The translations under genes and the position numbers were made by a program. Under the pieces are notes generated by a model, which saw nothing but the letters and a program-made list of their open reading frames with translations, did not search any database and was not told where the DNA came from. Positions 22,587-29,728 of a stretch of DNA of 35,100 nucleotides are shown piece by piece (position 1 is the first letter of the stretch; each line of letters starts with the position of its first letter). Source of the DNA: Streptomyces spiroverticillatus (GTDB taxonomy: Bacteria > Actinomycetota > Actinomycetes > Streptomycetales > Streptomycetaceae); NCBI GenBank assembly GCA_014650415.1, contig BMUX01000039.1:1-35100 (forward strand), in the 5' to 3' direction.

Positions 22587-23001
22587 TTACAACCCCCGTT
22601 GCCGGCTGAAGTCCTGCGAGATACGCGGCGACTTCCTGCGGGTCCCGCTCGGTTCCGCCAATGCGGCCGGCACCCACACCGGGGCGAGGAATCGGCGAGG
22701 GCCGACGACTCGGGGACTTCGCCCCCGCGTTACCGCGCTGCCAATTCCCCTCGGCGAGCCGGTCGTGAATGCCCGCGAGTAGCTGTGTCTCCAGCGTCCA
22801 TATCGCGTCTTCCCCGCCCATCGAGCGGGCTAGTGCCGAGTCGGCAGGCAGCGAGACGAGCAATGCCCGCACCCGCCGCCACGTGAGCCCCGTACCGGGA
22901 GTGAAAGCGTCCCGGATATCCGTCTGGTAATACCGCTGAAAGTCGGCCTCTATCGCCTCTCCGTGCTCACTCAGGAGTTGGAAGAGGCCGACGATTCCCC
23001 C
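22576..23001 (-). CDS. Tail assembly chaperone, -1 frameshift extension
   Basis: This frame overlaps the end of the upstream chaperone gene and runs to 22576, overlapping the tape measure start. It contains GLFQLLSEHGEAIEADFQRY and WRRVRALLVSLPADSALARS, as in the T part of gpG-gpGT chaperones, and a proline/arginine-rich linker. It has no good start of its own (the GTG at 23028 lies inside the upstream gene), so it is probably made only as a fusion of about 235 residues by slipping at 22995-23001. Confidence 0.8.
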   Translation of the reverse strand, partial: GGIVGLFQLLSEHGEAIEADFQRYYQTDIRDAFTPGTGLTWRRVRALLVSLPADSALARSMGGEDAIWTLETQLLAGIHDRLAEGNWQRGNAGAKSPSRRPSPIPRPGVGAGRIGGTERDPQEVAAYLAGLQPATGVVNGR

Positions 23002-23282
23002 ACCGGGGCACCCTCGTGCGCCTGCCACCGGCGGAAAAGCTCACCGAGTGCACCGAGCGGAAGGGGCAGCGCATCGAACGCCTGCCACTGTTCGGCAAGC
23101 CCCTCCTTAAGCAGGGTTTCGATATCGCCCGTGCTCGGCGCGGAGAGGTTCACCGAACGAAGAATCTTCTTATCGAGCGACGCAGCGGCGGGCAGGACAA
23201 ATACGTAATCGGAAAGCTCGAACCGGAAAGGCTCTCGGCGCGCTTCCTTCACCCACACATTGAGGTCAAAGACGTTGTCCAT
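22971..23282 (-). CDS. Tail assembly chaperone (gpG-like)
   Basis: 103 residues from an ATG at 23282. MDNVFDLNVWVKEARREPF leads to LSDYVFVLPAAASLDKKILR and LGALGELFRRWQAHEG. Its size, position between major tail protein and tape measure genes, and the overlapping -1 frame fit the short chaperone that coats the tape measure during tail assembly. Confidence 0.85.
   Translation of the reverse strand: MDNVFDLNVWVKEARREPFRFELSDYVFVLPAAASLDKKILRSVNLSAPSTGDIETLLKEGLAEQWQAFDALPLPLGALGELFRRWQAHEGAPVGESSASSNS
22995..23001 (-). other. Probable -1 ribosomal frameshift site
   Basis: On the minus strand the sequence is GGGGGAA, read in the zero frame as ..G GGG GAA. A one-base backward slip lets GGG re-pair perfectly and moves the ribosome into the extension frame nine codons before the chaperone stop codon. 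Confidence 0.65.
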
Positions 23283-23301
23283 GAATTCTCCATACGATCA
23301 T

Positions 23302-23317
23302 GCAGGAACGATCCTGC
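23302..23317. repeat. Palindrome GCAGGAACGATCCTGC
   Basis: GCAGGA and TCCTGC arms with a four-base centre. It lies between the major tail protein stop and the chaperone start. A near-identical copy lies at 26695-26710. Confidence 0.7.
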
Positions 23318-23336
23318 AAGAGGGCAAAAAAGGGGA

Positions 23337-23900
23337 TTAGGCGGCGGGAGTCGTGCCCCACGCGGGGTCATCGCTGTACTTGATGGCAACCACACCGTCC
23401 GGCCCCGGATACGCCGTAAGGGTCAGCTCATACGCGATGGCTTCGTCACCCTTGTACGTGATATCTCCGGTCTCGGTGACTTCGCCGTCCGGAATCACGA
23501 TGCGGATATGGCTGTTGCCGTCGATCACGTCGAAACCAAAGACGCGCTTGTCCGGCCCCGGAGCCTTTACCGCAAGCACGCTCTTGCCGGTCGTCGTCAC
23601 GACCTTTGAACCCTTGTGGTACAGCTCCAGGACCGTCTTACTGGTCTCAATGGCCGTGAACGAAAAAGTCATCTCGGACGAGCTGATGACCTTTCGGACG
23701 GTCGCGCCACCCTGCCATCCCTTGACTTCGGACGTGTCTGCCGAGTTGGCTTCCGTAATGCCGTCATCGGAGATCCATCCGATATCCGTGAAAGCGGCAT
23801 CCCATGGCGTCGTTGCGTCCACGGGCAGCTTTGACTTTGGATTGGCAACGTACGCAGCGCCGGTAATGGCGACGCGCACAGCATTGGCGTTAAGAGGCAT
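23337..23900 (-). CDS. Major tail protein
   Basis: 187 residues from an ATG at 23900 with GAGGGGAC upstream. It begins MPLNANAVRVAITGAAYVAN and contains TDIGWISDDGITEANSADTS and KVISSSEMTFSFTAIETSKT, typical of the tail tube protein of actinobacterial siphoviruses. It forms stacked hexamers around the tape measure. It is followed by a palindrome and the chaperone genes. Confidence 0.88.
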   Translation of the reverse strand: MPLNANAVRVAITGAAYVANPKSKLPVDATTPWDAAFTDIGWISDDGITEANSADTSEVKGWQGGATVRKVISSSEMTFSFTAIETSKTVLELYHKGSKVVTTTGKSVLAVKAPGPDKRVFGFDVIDGNSHIRIVIPDGEVTETGDITYKGDEAIAYELTLTAYPGPDGVVAIKYSDDPAWGTTPAA

Positions 23901-23932
23901 AGGTGTCCCCTCGGAGTAAAGGAAATGGGAAT

Positions 23933-24361
23933 TCAGTTGCCGGGCATCGGGGTGTCCAGCACCCGCCCGCGCATGTGGATTTCGACCGCGAACGCGTAAC
24001 GCGGGCTGCCGGTCTTGTCGTCGGGCAGCCACATCGGGCCACCTACTTCGGTCACGCGGTAGACCGTCACGCCGCCGCGCTGCCCCGGCATTTGCGAGAG
24101 CACCGCGCGTACCAGCTCGGCTAGGTCGGACGCTTCGCCCTCGGTGGCAGCCCACGCGTGGACGTCGAGCCGGGGACGGTCCGACACAACCGTCTGCCGG
24201 GTGCCGCCAACCCGCCGCACTCGTACGAACCGGGCCGGACGGGTCGACGGCACGCGGGACACCACGGGCACCCGTTCACCGACTGCCGCGAGGGCATCCC
24301 GGAGATAGCCCGTCACCACCGCAACGGCGTCCGGCATGACGACCAGGGGCAGCCGGCTCAA
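23933..24361 (-). CDS. Tail terminator / minor capsid-tail protein
   Basis: About 142 residues. A TTG at 24361 overlaps the previous stop (TTGA); an ATG at 24337 is the alternative and neither has a strong ribosome-binding site. VVTGYLRDALAAVGERVPVV, then SDLAELVRAVLSQMPGQ and YAFAVEIHMRG fit the tail terminator family (lambda gpU-like or HK97 gp10 neighbours). By gene order it would cap the tail for joining to the head. Confidence 0.65.
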   Translation of the reverse strand: MSRLPLVVMPDAVAVVTGYLRDALAAVGERVPVVSRVPSTRPARFVRVRRVGGTRQTVVSDRPRLDVHAWAATEGEASDLAELVRAVLSQMPGQRGGVTVYRVTEVGGPMWLPDDKTGSPRYAFAVEIHMRGRVLDTPMPGN

Positions 24362-24606
24362 TCGGCACCGTCCATGCCCCGTAGCAACGCGTCCCGGGTG
24401 CCCTCGCGGTCGTTGTGCTTCGCGTAGTTGCCGATCACGGCAGCACGCCAACGGCGGGACTCTAGGGCCGCATCGGTCTTGAACTCGCCCCCCTTGACGC
24501 TCTCGGCCGCAGACGCGATGCGCTCGGCCACCCGCCGCACTTCCGCACCCATCTCGGGCGTCTTCATAAGGGAGTTGATGCCTTGCATGTTCGGGCGGAA
24601 CCTCAC
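24358..24606 (-). CDS. HK97 gp10-like / tail completion protein
   Basis: 82 residues from a GTG at 24606 overlapping the previous stop (GTGA). MRFRPNMQGINSLMKTPEMG, then VRRVAERIASAAESVKGGEF and SRRWRAAVIGNYAKHNDRE resemble short actinophage HK97-gp10-like proteins. It is shorter than the classic 120-150-residue family. Confidence 0.65.
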   Translation of the reverse strand: MRFRPNMQGINSLMKTPEMGAEVRRVAERIASAAESVKGGEFKTDAALESRRWRAAVIGNYAKHNDREGTRDALLRGMDGAD

Positions 24607-24947
24607 CCCTCCACCTCCTTTAGCCGTGCTTCGGTGTGGTGGTGCCGTTGCCCGAGGGTCCAGCGGGACACGTCCCCGTCAACGTCCAGGACCCGCCCGA
24701 GGGCAACCACGCGGTCCGTCGGAAGTAGGTCGACGTCGACGCCCCGGCGGGTGACCAGTCGCCACCCGGAAGTGACAACGGGCCGGTCCCCGGTGTCCTC
24801 GGTCGACGCGTCGGGCTGGACGCTCACTCGGCGGACGGTCGTCCTGGTCGCCCTCGTCCAATCCCTCACGCTCGTCTCGTTGCCGTACCGGTCGACAACG
24901 GCCGGCGCCCGGAGGATCACCACCGTCTGCGCGTAGTGCAGGGTCAC
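24603..24947 (-). CDS. Head-tail connector (stopper-like)
   Basis: 114 residues from a GTG at 24947 overlapping the previous stop (GTGA). It begins MTLHYAQTVVILRAPAVVDR and contains TSGWRLVTRRGVDVDLLPTD, a beta-rich pattern common in head closure proteins. Placement after the adaptor gene supports this. Function is from gene order. Confidence 0.65.
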   Translation of the reverse strand: MTLHYAQTVVILRAPAVVDRYGNETSVRDWTRATRTTVRRVSVQPDASTEDTGDRPVVTSGWRLVTRRGVDVDLLPTDRVVALGRVLDVDGDVSRWTLGQRHHHTEARLKEVEG

Positions 24948-25477
24948 CGGAGCCCCACCACCGCAGCACGCTTCCGGTACCGGCCGAGTAGGTCTCGGTC
25001 CGCGGGGGCGAGGGAAGCCCCGATGGTCTCGGCCGCGTAGGTCACGGACACCGACCCCACCGACTCTTGACGCAAGTCGGTCGGGTTGTTCAGCACCCGC
25101 GCGGCGAGGGTGAGCACCACCGCCCGGACGTCGCCGGGAACGGACGCGTACCCATGGGTGTAGGTGACTGTCACGGCCTGGTCCCGGCGAACACGCACCC
25201 GGTCCCGGACGAGCTGCCACCGGGTCGGGGCGAGCGGGCTGCCATCGACCTTGACCCCTTGTACGGAGATCACGGGTCGCTGTGGCAGCACCGCCCACCC
25301 CGCACGCGGGTACAGCGTGACCGTGCTCGTCGCCCTGGTGAAGCTCTGCCGTGCTTCCGCCCGCACGATGGCGGACGCCGTATCGAGCACCAGGGCAGCC
25401 GAGCCGGGCAGCTCGTCCGGCGTCGACTGCATCCACGCGGCTAGGTCGTCCACGGTGGCGAGTGGGGGCAACACCAT
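24944..25477 (-). CDS. Head-tail adaptor (gp6-like)
   Basis: 177 residues from an ATG at 25477 with GAGGGGGG upstream. VDDLAAWMQSTPDELPGSAA, then VTLYPRAGWAVLPQRPVISV, VTVTYTHGYASVPGDVRAVV and LAARVLNNPTDLRQESVGSV fit the gp6/gp15-type adaptor that binds the portal ring. Confidence 0.8.
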   Translation of the reverse strand: MVLPPLATVDDLAAWMQSTPDELPGSAALVLDTASAIVRAEARQSFTRATSTVTLYPRAGWAVLPQRPVISVQGVKVDGSPLAPTRWQLVRDRVRVRRDQAVTVTYTHGYASVPGDVRAVVLTLAARVLNNPTDLRQESVGSVSVTYAAETIGASLAPADRDLLGRYRKRAAVVGLR

Positions 25478-25490
25478 GTCGGCCCCCCTC

Positions 25491-25652
25491 TTACTTGACT
25501 GTCTGAGCGCCGCACGCCAGACACCGCGTGACGGTCCGGGCAGCCCCGCCCGAATCAAGAACCGGGAAGCTCTCGATACGGTCCGGGGCTGCACACGAAT
25601 CCGTGTGCGGAATCTGCGGGGCGGACGCTGCTGCACGCTTACGCGGCGGCAA
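25491..25652 (-). CDS. Small CxxC protein after capsid gene, 53 residues
   Basis: A TTG at 25652 with AAGGGG seven bases upstream gives MPPRKRAAASAPQIPHTDSC, ending RTVTRCLACGAQTVK. The CLAC pair plus an earlier Cys and His could bind zinc. Small basic proteins between capsid and adaptor genes are seen in actinophages. No function is known. Confidence 0.55.
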   Translation of the reverse strand: MPPRKRAAASAPQIPHTDSCAAPDRIESFPVLDSGGAARTVTRCLACGAQTVK

Positions 25653-25669
25653 TTCCGTACCCCTTCCGG

Positions 25670-26626
25670 CTACTTGGCGAGGACGCCGTTAAGGCGTGCG
25701 GCAGCCTTACCGCCGAACACGGCGAGACCGCAGTAGAACTCAATGCGCGTCCGGTAAGCGGGCTTCGATTCGAGCTGCCCGAGGTCGTCCACCATCACCC
25801 CACCATTGGTGAGGCCGGTAACCGCCCGGTCGTCCTCGGACTGGCCGAAGCGCACCGCGTAAATGCTGGACGCGTCCGTTGCCGTGCCCTGCGTCTCCGT
25901 CTGCGGAACAATGTCCGCCCCCGCTGCATTCTGCCCGGGGTCAAGAATCGGGATTCCGTTGTAAGTCGCCACTACCTTGCCGGTAAGGGCTTCCTTGACC
26001 ATGTCGAATCCGCCGATGCGGCGGGCAGCGCTGCGGACCTTCGCAATCACCTGCCGATTCGCGTACAGAGCACCAGTGGACGCAGTGAGCCCCGGAACCT
26101 GTGCAACGAGCTGGTCCAGGAGGTCAAAGAACTTGTGCGAGTCGTCGGGACCGGCACCAACGATCGGGGCCCCGTTCGTGCCCGCGCTGATCACCTGCGC
26201 ACCAGTAAGCCGCTTGCGGAGACCATCAAAGGACTTGGCATCCGTAGCGACGTCACCGTTAAAGAACGTGTCCGCGAACTTGTACGACGCTGCCTTGATC
26301 TTCATGCGGGTCTGAATAGCCCGCTGGTCGTTCAGGTTGCCGCGCGTCTGGACAATGAACCGGTCGACGTCGGCGTCACCACCGAGGATCGTAAGAGTCT
26401 CGGACTTCTGATTCACCGTGCCCGTGGACTCGGTGTACGCCTCATTGACGCCACGGAACGCCACACCGGGCAAAGTGGCTTCCTCGTTGTAGGCGTACGC
26501 GTTGCCCTCAATGGACAGCAGCGGGATACGGTCCAGGATGCTGGATTCCTGAACGAACGTCTCAATGACGCCGCGCTGAAGATCCACGGTCGAAAGCTTG
26601 GCAGCCTCGGGAAGAGTCAGTGCCAT
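25670..26626 (-). CDS. Major capsid protein (HK97-fold)
   Basis: 318 residues from an ATG at 26626 with AGGGGGA seven bases upstream. LQRGVIETFVQESSILDRIP, then ADVDRFIVQTRGNLNDQRAI, GALYANRQVIAKVRSAAR and YGIPILDPGQ-like VVATYNGIPILDPGQ are typical of HK97-type shells of siphoviruses. No separate protease gene is seen. The scaffold gene lies just upstream. Confidence 0.92.
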   Translation of the reverse strand: MALTLPEAAKLSTVDLQRGVIETFVQESSILDRIPLLSIEGNAYAYNEEATLPGVAFRGVNEAYTESTGTVNQKSETLTILGGDADVDRFIVQTRGNLNDQRAIQTRMKIKAASYKFADTFFNGDVATDAKSFDGLRKRLTGAQVISAGTNGAPIVGAGPDDSHKFFDLLDQLVAQVPGLTASTGALYANRQVIAKVRSAARRIGGFDMVKEALTGKVVATYNGIPILDPGQNAAGADIVPQTETQGTATDASSIYAVRFGQSEDDRAVTGLTNGGVMVDDLGQLESKPAYRTRIEFYCGLAVFGGKAAARLNGVLAK

Positions 26627-26640
26627 TTGAAATCCCCCTG

Positions 26641-26683
26641 ATTTGGGCATGAAAAAAGGGACGGCACCGAGCTGGTGCGTCCC
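26641..26683 (-). terminator. Terminator plus conserved CATGCCCAAA element
   Basis: GGGAC...GTCCC stem (26658-26683) with inner GCACC/GGTGC, then TTTTTTCATGCCCAAAT on the minus strand. It sits directly before the capsid gene, so it may regulate scaffold:capsid expression rather than stop all transcription. Confidence 0.7.
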
Positions 26684-26694
26684 CGGAATGGGTT

Positions 26695-26710
26695 GCAGGA
26701 ACGTTCCTGC
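26695..26710. repeat. Perfect palindrome GCAGGAACGTTCCTGC
   Basis: A 16-base perfect palindrome between scaffold stop and capsid terminator. One base differs from the copy at 23302-23317. Confidence 0.75.
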
Positions 26711-26717
26711 GGAAGGG

Positions 26718-27263
26718 CTACGCGTCGTACGCGCGCCGCAGACGGTCAAGCGGTGAAGCGGGCTCGGGCTCGTCGCTCGCGCTGCGCTGCCCCGCCCCCA
26801 CGTCGCCCCACGGGGCCGCACCAGCCGACTCGGCAGCCAAGTACGGCTTTGCCTTCAACAGCGCGTCCAGCGCCCCCGTGATCGCTGCGGGGTCGACGTC
26901 CCCGCCGGCGCCCACCAGTCCGGCAGAGTCGACCAGGGCGAGAGCGTCCGACGGGTCACGGAGACGACCAGCGGCAGCCGCTCGAATCTCCGCGCGGACG
27001 AGCTGCCCCGTGAACTCGGCGCGAATCTCGTCCCGCAGCGCGTCAAGGTCCGTGCCCTTCTGTGCAGCGTTCGACCGGCGGAGCCGAGCGGCCTCCGCTT
27101 CGGCGGTCTCGGCGCGCTTCACAGCGGCGGCAAGCTCGGTGCCCTGGTCGCCGGTCGGCTCGTCCGCCGGCTTGCCCTGGTCGCCCTCGGGTGCCTTGCG
27201 CTCGTCCTCGGGCGGGTTGCCCTCGCCGGTCGGCTCGTCCGGGCTCGGGGTGTTCTCAGACAT
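26718..27263 (-). CDS. Scaffolding protein
   Basis: 181 residues from an ATG at 27263. The first 45 residues are acidic, proline-rich and disordered (PSPDEPTGEGNPPEDERKAP). A coiled coil follows (AAVKRAETAEAEAARLRRSN), then an Ala-rich helical part and a basic C-terminus (PLDRLRRAYDA). This composition and place before the capsid gene are those of phage scaffolds. Confidence 0.85.
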   Translation of the reverse strand: MSENTPSPDEPTGEGNPPEDERKAPEGDQGKPADEPTGDQGTELAAAVKRAETAEAEAARLRRSNAAQKGTDLDALRDEIRAEFTGQLVRAEIRAAAAGRLRDPSDALALVDSAGLVGAGGDVDPAAITGALDALLKAKPYLAAESAGAAPWGDVGAGQRSASDEPEPASPLDRLRRAYDA

Positions 27264-27275
27264 GGGTCCGTCCCT

Positions 27276-28256
27276 TCACACGATGTATCCGTGTTTCTTC
27301 AACATGGCTAGTTGGTGCTCGCGGGAGTCGCCCGCAAGTTTGAAAATGGTTTCGGGCATTAGCCGGGCTTCCTTGGCGCGCATGTACTTGCGGCCCGGGA
27401 TTTTCTCGAACTCGGCTTTCATGGCCTTAGCGCCGATACCTCTTTTGGTGGTGCCCTCGGTCGTGACTTGCAACGGTCCCCGACCGGTGACGGCCGTTGA
27501 CATTCCCCGGCGTGCATTGACGACTTGCCCAAGATCGGCCCCCGCATCGAGTGCCTTGACCGCAGCGGCCCCGAAGCGCTTCAACTTTTCTTCCGGGCTC
27601 ATCTGCGCAACGAGCCGTTCCGGGCTGTCGCTCGCTCTCCATTCGGCATCCGACATGGGTTCCATGCCGCAATCACAACGGGGGTGCCGTTGGAATCCGG
27701 TGCTGTAGCTGTACTGCCGACCGGCCAAGATGATGCACCGGGCACACGCGGGAAGTTTGACCACGCGGACGTACGAGACACCCCGCGGATGGGCTGCCAT
27801 GGCCACCGACGTTGCCGTACGCGCTGTATCGGCGATTTGGGTGCTCGTCATGGTGGCCATTTGAGTAAGCCCCCGCAGCGCGGCGACTTCCGGCGATTCC
27901 CCAACGGCCAGTGCCCGAGCGGTCGTTACGGCCGGAAGCTGTAGCAGCGTGGCAAGGGGGCGCGCATCGGAAGCAAGACCGGCAAGAGCTTCGGGCACCA
28001 GCCGACCGAGCGGGGCAGCCGGCGCACCCTGTGCCATAAGGCAGCCCGCAACGAACGCTTCGGCCCCTTGGGCGACAGTCAGTTGCCCGGCAGTCACAGC
28101 GGAGAGAATCGCCCGCCCCGCTTCCCCCTGCAACGCGGAGAGAATGCGGTCCGGTGGAATCTCGCCCCAAATCGCTTGCAGGGCAGTGATTACCGAACGG
28201 TTCACGGACCGGACCAGCGCGTGACGCTCGGAAGCGAGTTCCGCGCTACTGCTCAT
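27276..28256 (-). CDS. MuF-like capsid morphogenesis protein
   Basis: 326 residues from an ATG at 28256 overlapping the portal stop (ATGA). The middle holds YVRVVKLPACARCIILAG, then FQRHPRCDCGMEPM: four Cys and one His, as in MuF/SPP1 gp7-type minor head proteins of actinophages. The C-terminal 90 residues (KRGIGAKAMKAEFEKIPGRK, then KLAGDSREHQLAMLKKHGYI) are basic and could be a small DNA-binding or toxin-like tail; some MuF proteins carry such C-terminal domains. No clear toxin motif is seen. Confidence 0.8.
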   Translation of the reverse strand: MSSSAELASERHALVRSVNRSVITALQAIWGEIPPDRILSALQGEAGRAILSAVTAGQLTVAQGAEAFVAGCLMAQGAPAAPLGRLVPEALAGLASDARPLATLLQLPAVTTARALAVGESPEVAALRGLTQMATMTSTQIADTARTATSVAMAAHPRGVSYVRVVKLPACARCIILAGRQYSYSTGFQRHPRCDCGMEPMSDAEWRASDSPERLVAQMSPEEKLKRFGAAAVKALDAGADLGQVVNARRGMSTAVTGRGPLQVTTEGTTKRGIGAKAMKAEFEKIPGRKYMRAKEARLMPETIFKLAGDSREHQLAMLKKHGYIV

Positions 28257-29671
28257 GCCGCTTCCGGCAGCTCGTCGGTCTCGTCCTGGTCATCGCTCTT
28301 GGGGGCGAACAACCCGGCGGGGTCACCCCCGAGAATCGCGCTCGCCTGGTCGTCGCGCATGGACTTCCACCGGGCTATCTCGTCCGGTGTCACACCCGGA
28401 ATCCGCTCCCAAAGGGCTTCGTCCGGCACGCCGATTGCCTTGAGCTTCACCAGCGCATCCGAATACTGCGAGTCGCTGCGGAACTGAGGGTCACGCCAGA
28501 TGACGCTACCGAGGGCGAGGGATTCAGCACGTCCGCTCTCGCCGGCTGCCAGTGCCTCTAGCCGCATGATCTCGCGGAGAGCGGCACCGAAGTGGCGCTG
28601 TTTCTCCGTGACCTTTGCGACCAACCCGGCCTCCGACGCGGCAAGCGCGTCCGCTGAAACGTTGACCATCTGCCCGATTAGGTACGTGGGCGGGGTGCGG
28701 GTCTGCGCTGCGATGTGCTGCACCGCAACTTCAATCACCCGAAGATAGTTGGAGAGATCAGCGCCGGAAAACTCGGCAATGCTCGCCCCTTCCTTTTCCA
28801 GCCACAGCAAGCGATCCGAACGAAAACGGTCTAGTGGCTCGTCTTCCTCGCCCACCACTTCGCCGCTCTCGGGGTCCACGATTTCCCGAACGGGCCGGTC
28901 CATGCCGAGCACCGCCCGAGCCGGAAGCGCAAGACCGTCCGAAGCGGTCAACAGGTGCGCCCACAGCGTGTTCACGGCGTCCTGTAGCGGGACGACCGTA
29001 GCGAGTTCGGACCGTGGCTTTCCGTGCAGCCGCGAACGGTTCGGCAGCTCCACCAACGGAACGGCACCGAGCGGATTCGGGATGTGGGAGGGCTCTCCGC
29101 GGGAAAGCCCCGCAGTGCGTCCGGTCCACTGTCCGCCCGCGCGGGTCGGTCGCTGCCACCGGTAGACCACATCCGGCGTGAAAAGCGTCGCGAACTCGGT
29201 TCCGTGGTCTCGCCATACCTTGAGACCAGCCGCACGGACACGACGACGACCAGGCACGTACTCCACCACAGCGTGTGAGGCGTGCTCGAAAGTGATTTCC
29301 GTGTCTGTCCCGTTCGGCTTCCACACCAGCGCGTAAGACCGCCCGGTGATCAGAGCCTCTAGCAGGGCTAGGCCGATCTCCACATCGCATTCGGAGCGCC
29401 GCCACGCCCTACCGGCAGCCTGATCAAGGGTGCCGTCCTCCAGCCGGAAGCCCAACGGCATAAGCCGTTCAACCGTGGCATCCGGCACAACGGCACACCA
29501 GTTATCGGCGAAGTCCTCAAACAGTCCGCCGGTCTGTGTGTCGAACTCGGGCGACGCGAAAAGCAAGGGCCTTTCTCCCTCGTACGCCTTAGACCACTTC
29601 CGGGCTTCGGTCCTGCGGCGCTGAATCTTGCCGTACAGCCGGACCGTCATCTGTAGCGGTGTCTCCACCAT
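28253..29671 (-). CDS. Portal protein
   Basis: 472 residues from an ATG at 29671 with GGGGGATGC upstream. RPLLFASPEFDTQTGGLFED and NWCAVVPDATVERLMPLGF near the N-terminus, LLEALITGRSYALVW, IPNPLGAVPLVELPNR and YLIGQMVNVSADALAASEAG match SPP1-type portals of Streptomyces phages. It forms the 12-fold ring for DNA entry. Confidence 0.93.
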   Translation of the reverse strand: MVETPLQMTVRLYGKIQRRRTEARKWSKAYEGERPLLFASPEFDTQTGGLFEDFADNWCAVVPDATVERLMPLGFRLEDGTLDQAAGRAWRRSECDVEIGLALLEALITGRSYALVWKPNGTDTEITFEHASHAVVEYVPGRRRVRAAGLKVWRDHGTEFATLFTPDVVYRWQRPTRAGGQWTGRTAGLSRGEPSHIPNPLGAVPLVELPNRSRLHGKPRSELATVVPLQDAVNTLWAHLLTASDGLALPARAVLGMDRPVREIVDPESGEVVGEEDEPLDRFRSDRLLWLEKEGASIAEFSGADLSNYLRVIEVAVQHIAAQTRTPPTYLIGQMVNVSADALAASEAGLVAKVTEKQRHFGAALREIMRLEALAAGESGRAESLALGSVIWRDPQFRSDSQYSDALVKLKAIGVPDEALWERIPGVTPDEIARWKSMRDDQASAILGGDPAGLFAPKSDDQDETDELPEAA

Positions 29672-29684
29672 GCATCCCCCATCC

Positions 29685-29724
29685 GGGCATCAAAAAGCCC
29701 CGGTCGACAGAAACCCGACGGGGC
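29685..29724 (-). terminator. Terminator with variant conserved element
   Basis: GCCCCG (29697-29702) with CGGGGC (29719-29724), then TTTTTGATGCCCGGATG on the minus strand, a variant of the CATGCCC element. It lies between terminase and portal genes. Confidence 0.65.
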
Positions 29725-29728
29725 GGCT

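Noticed and set aside
27276..27600. Possible toxin domain at the C-terminus of the MuF-like protein
   Set aside because: The region is basic but shows no recognisable catalytic motif and no immunity gene follows.
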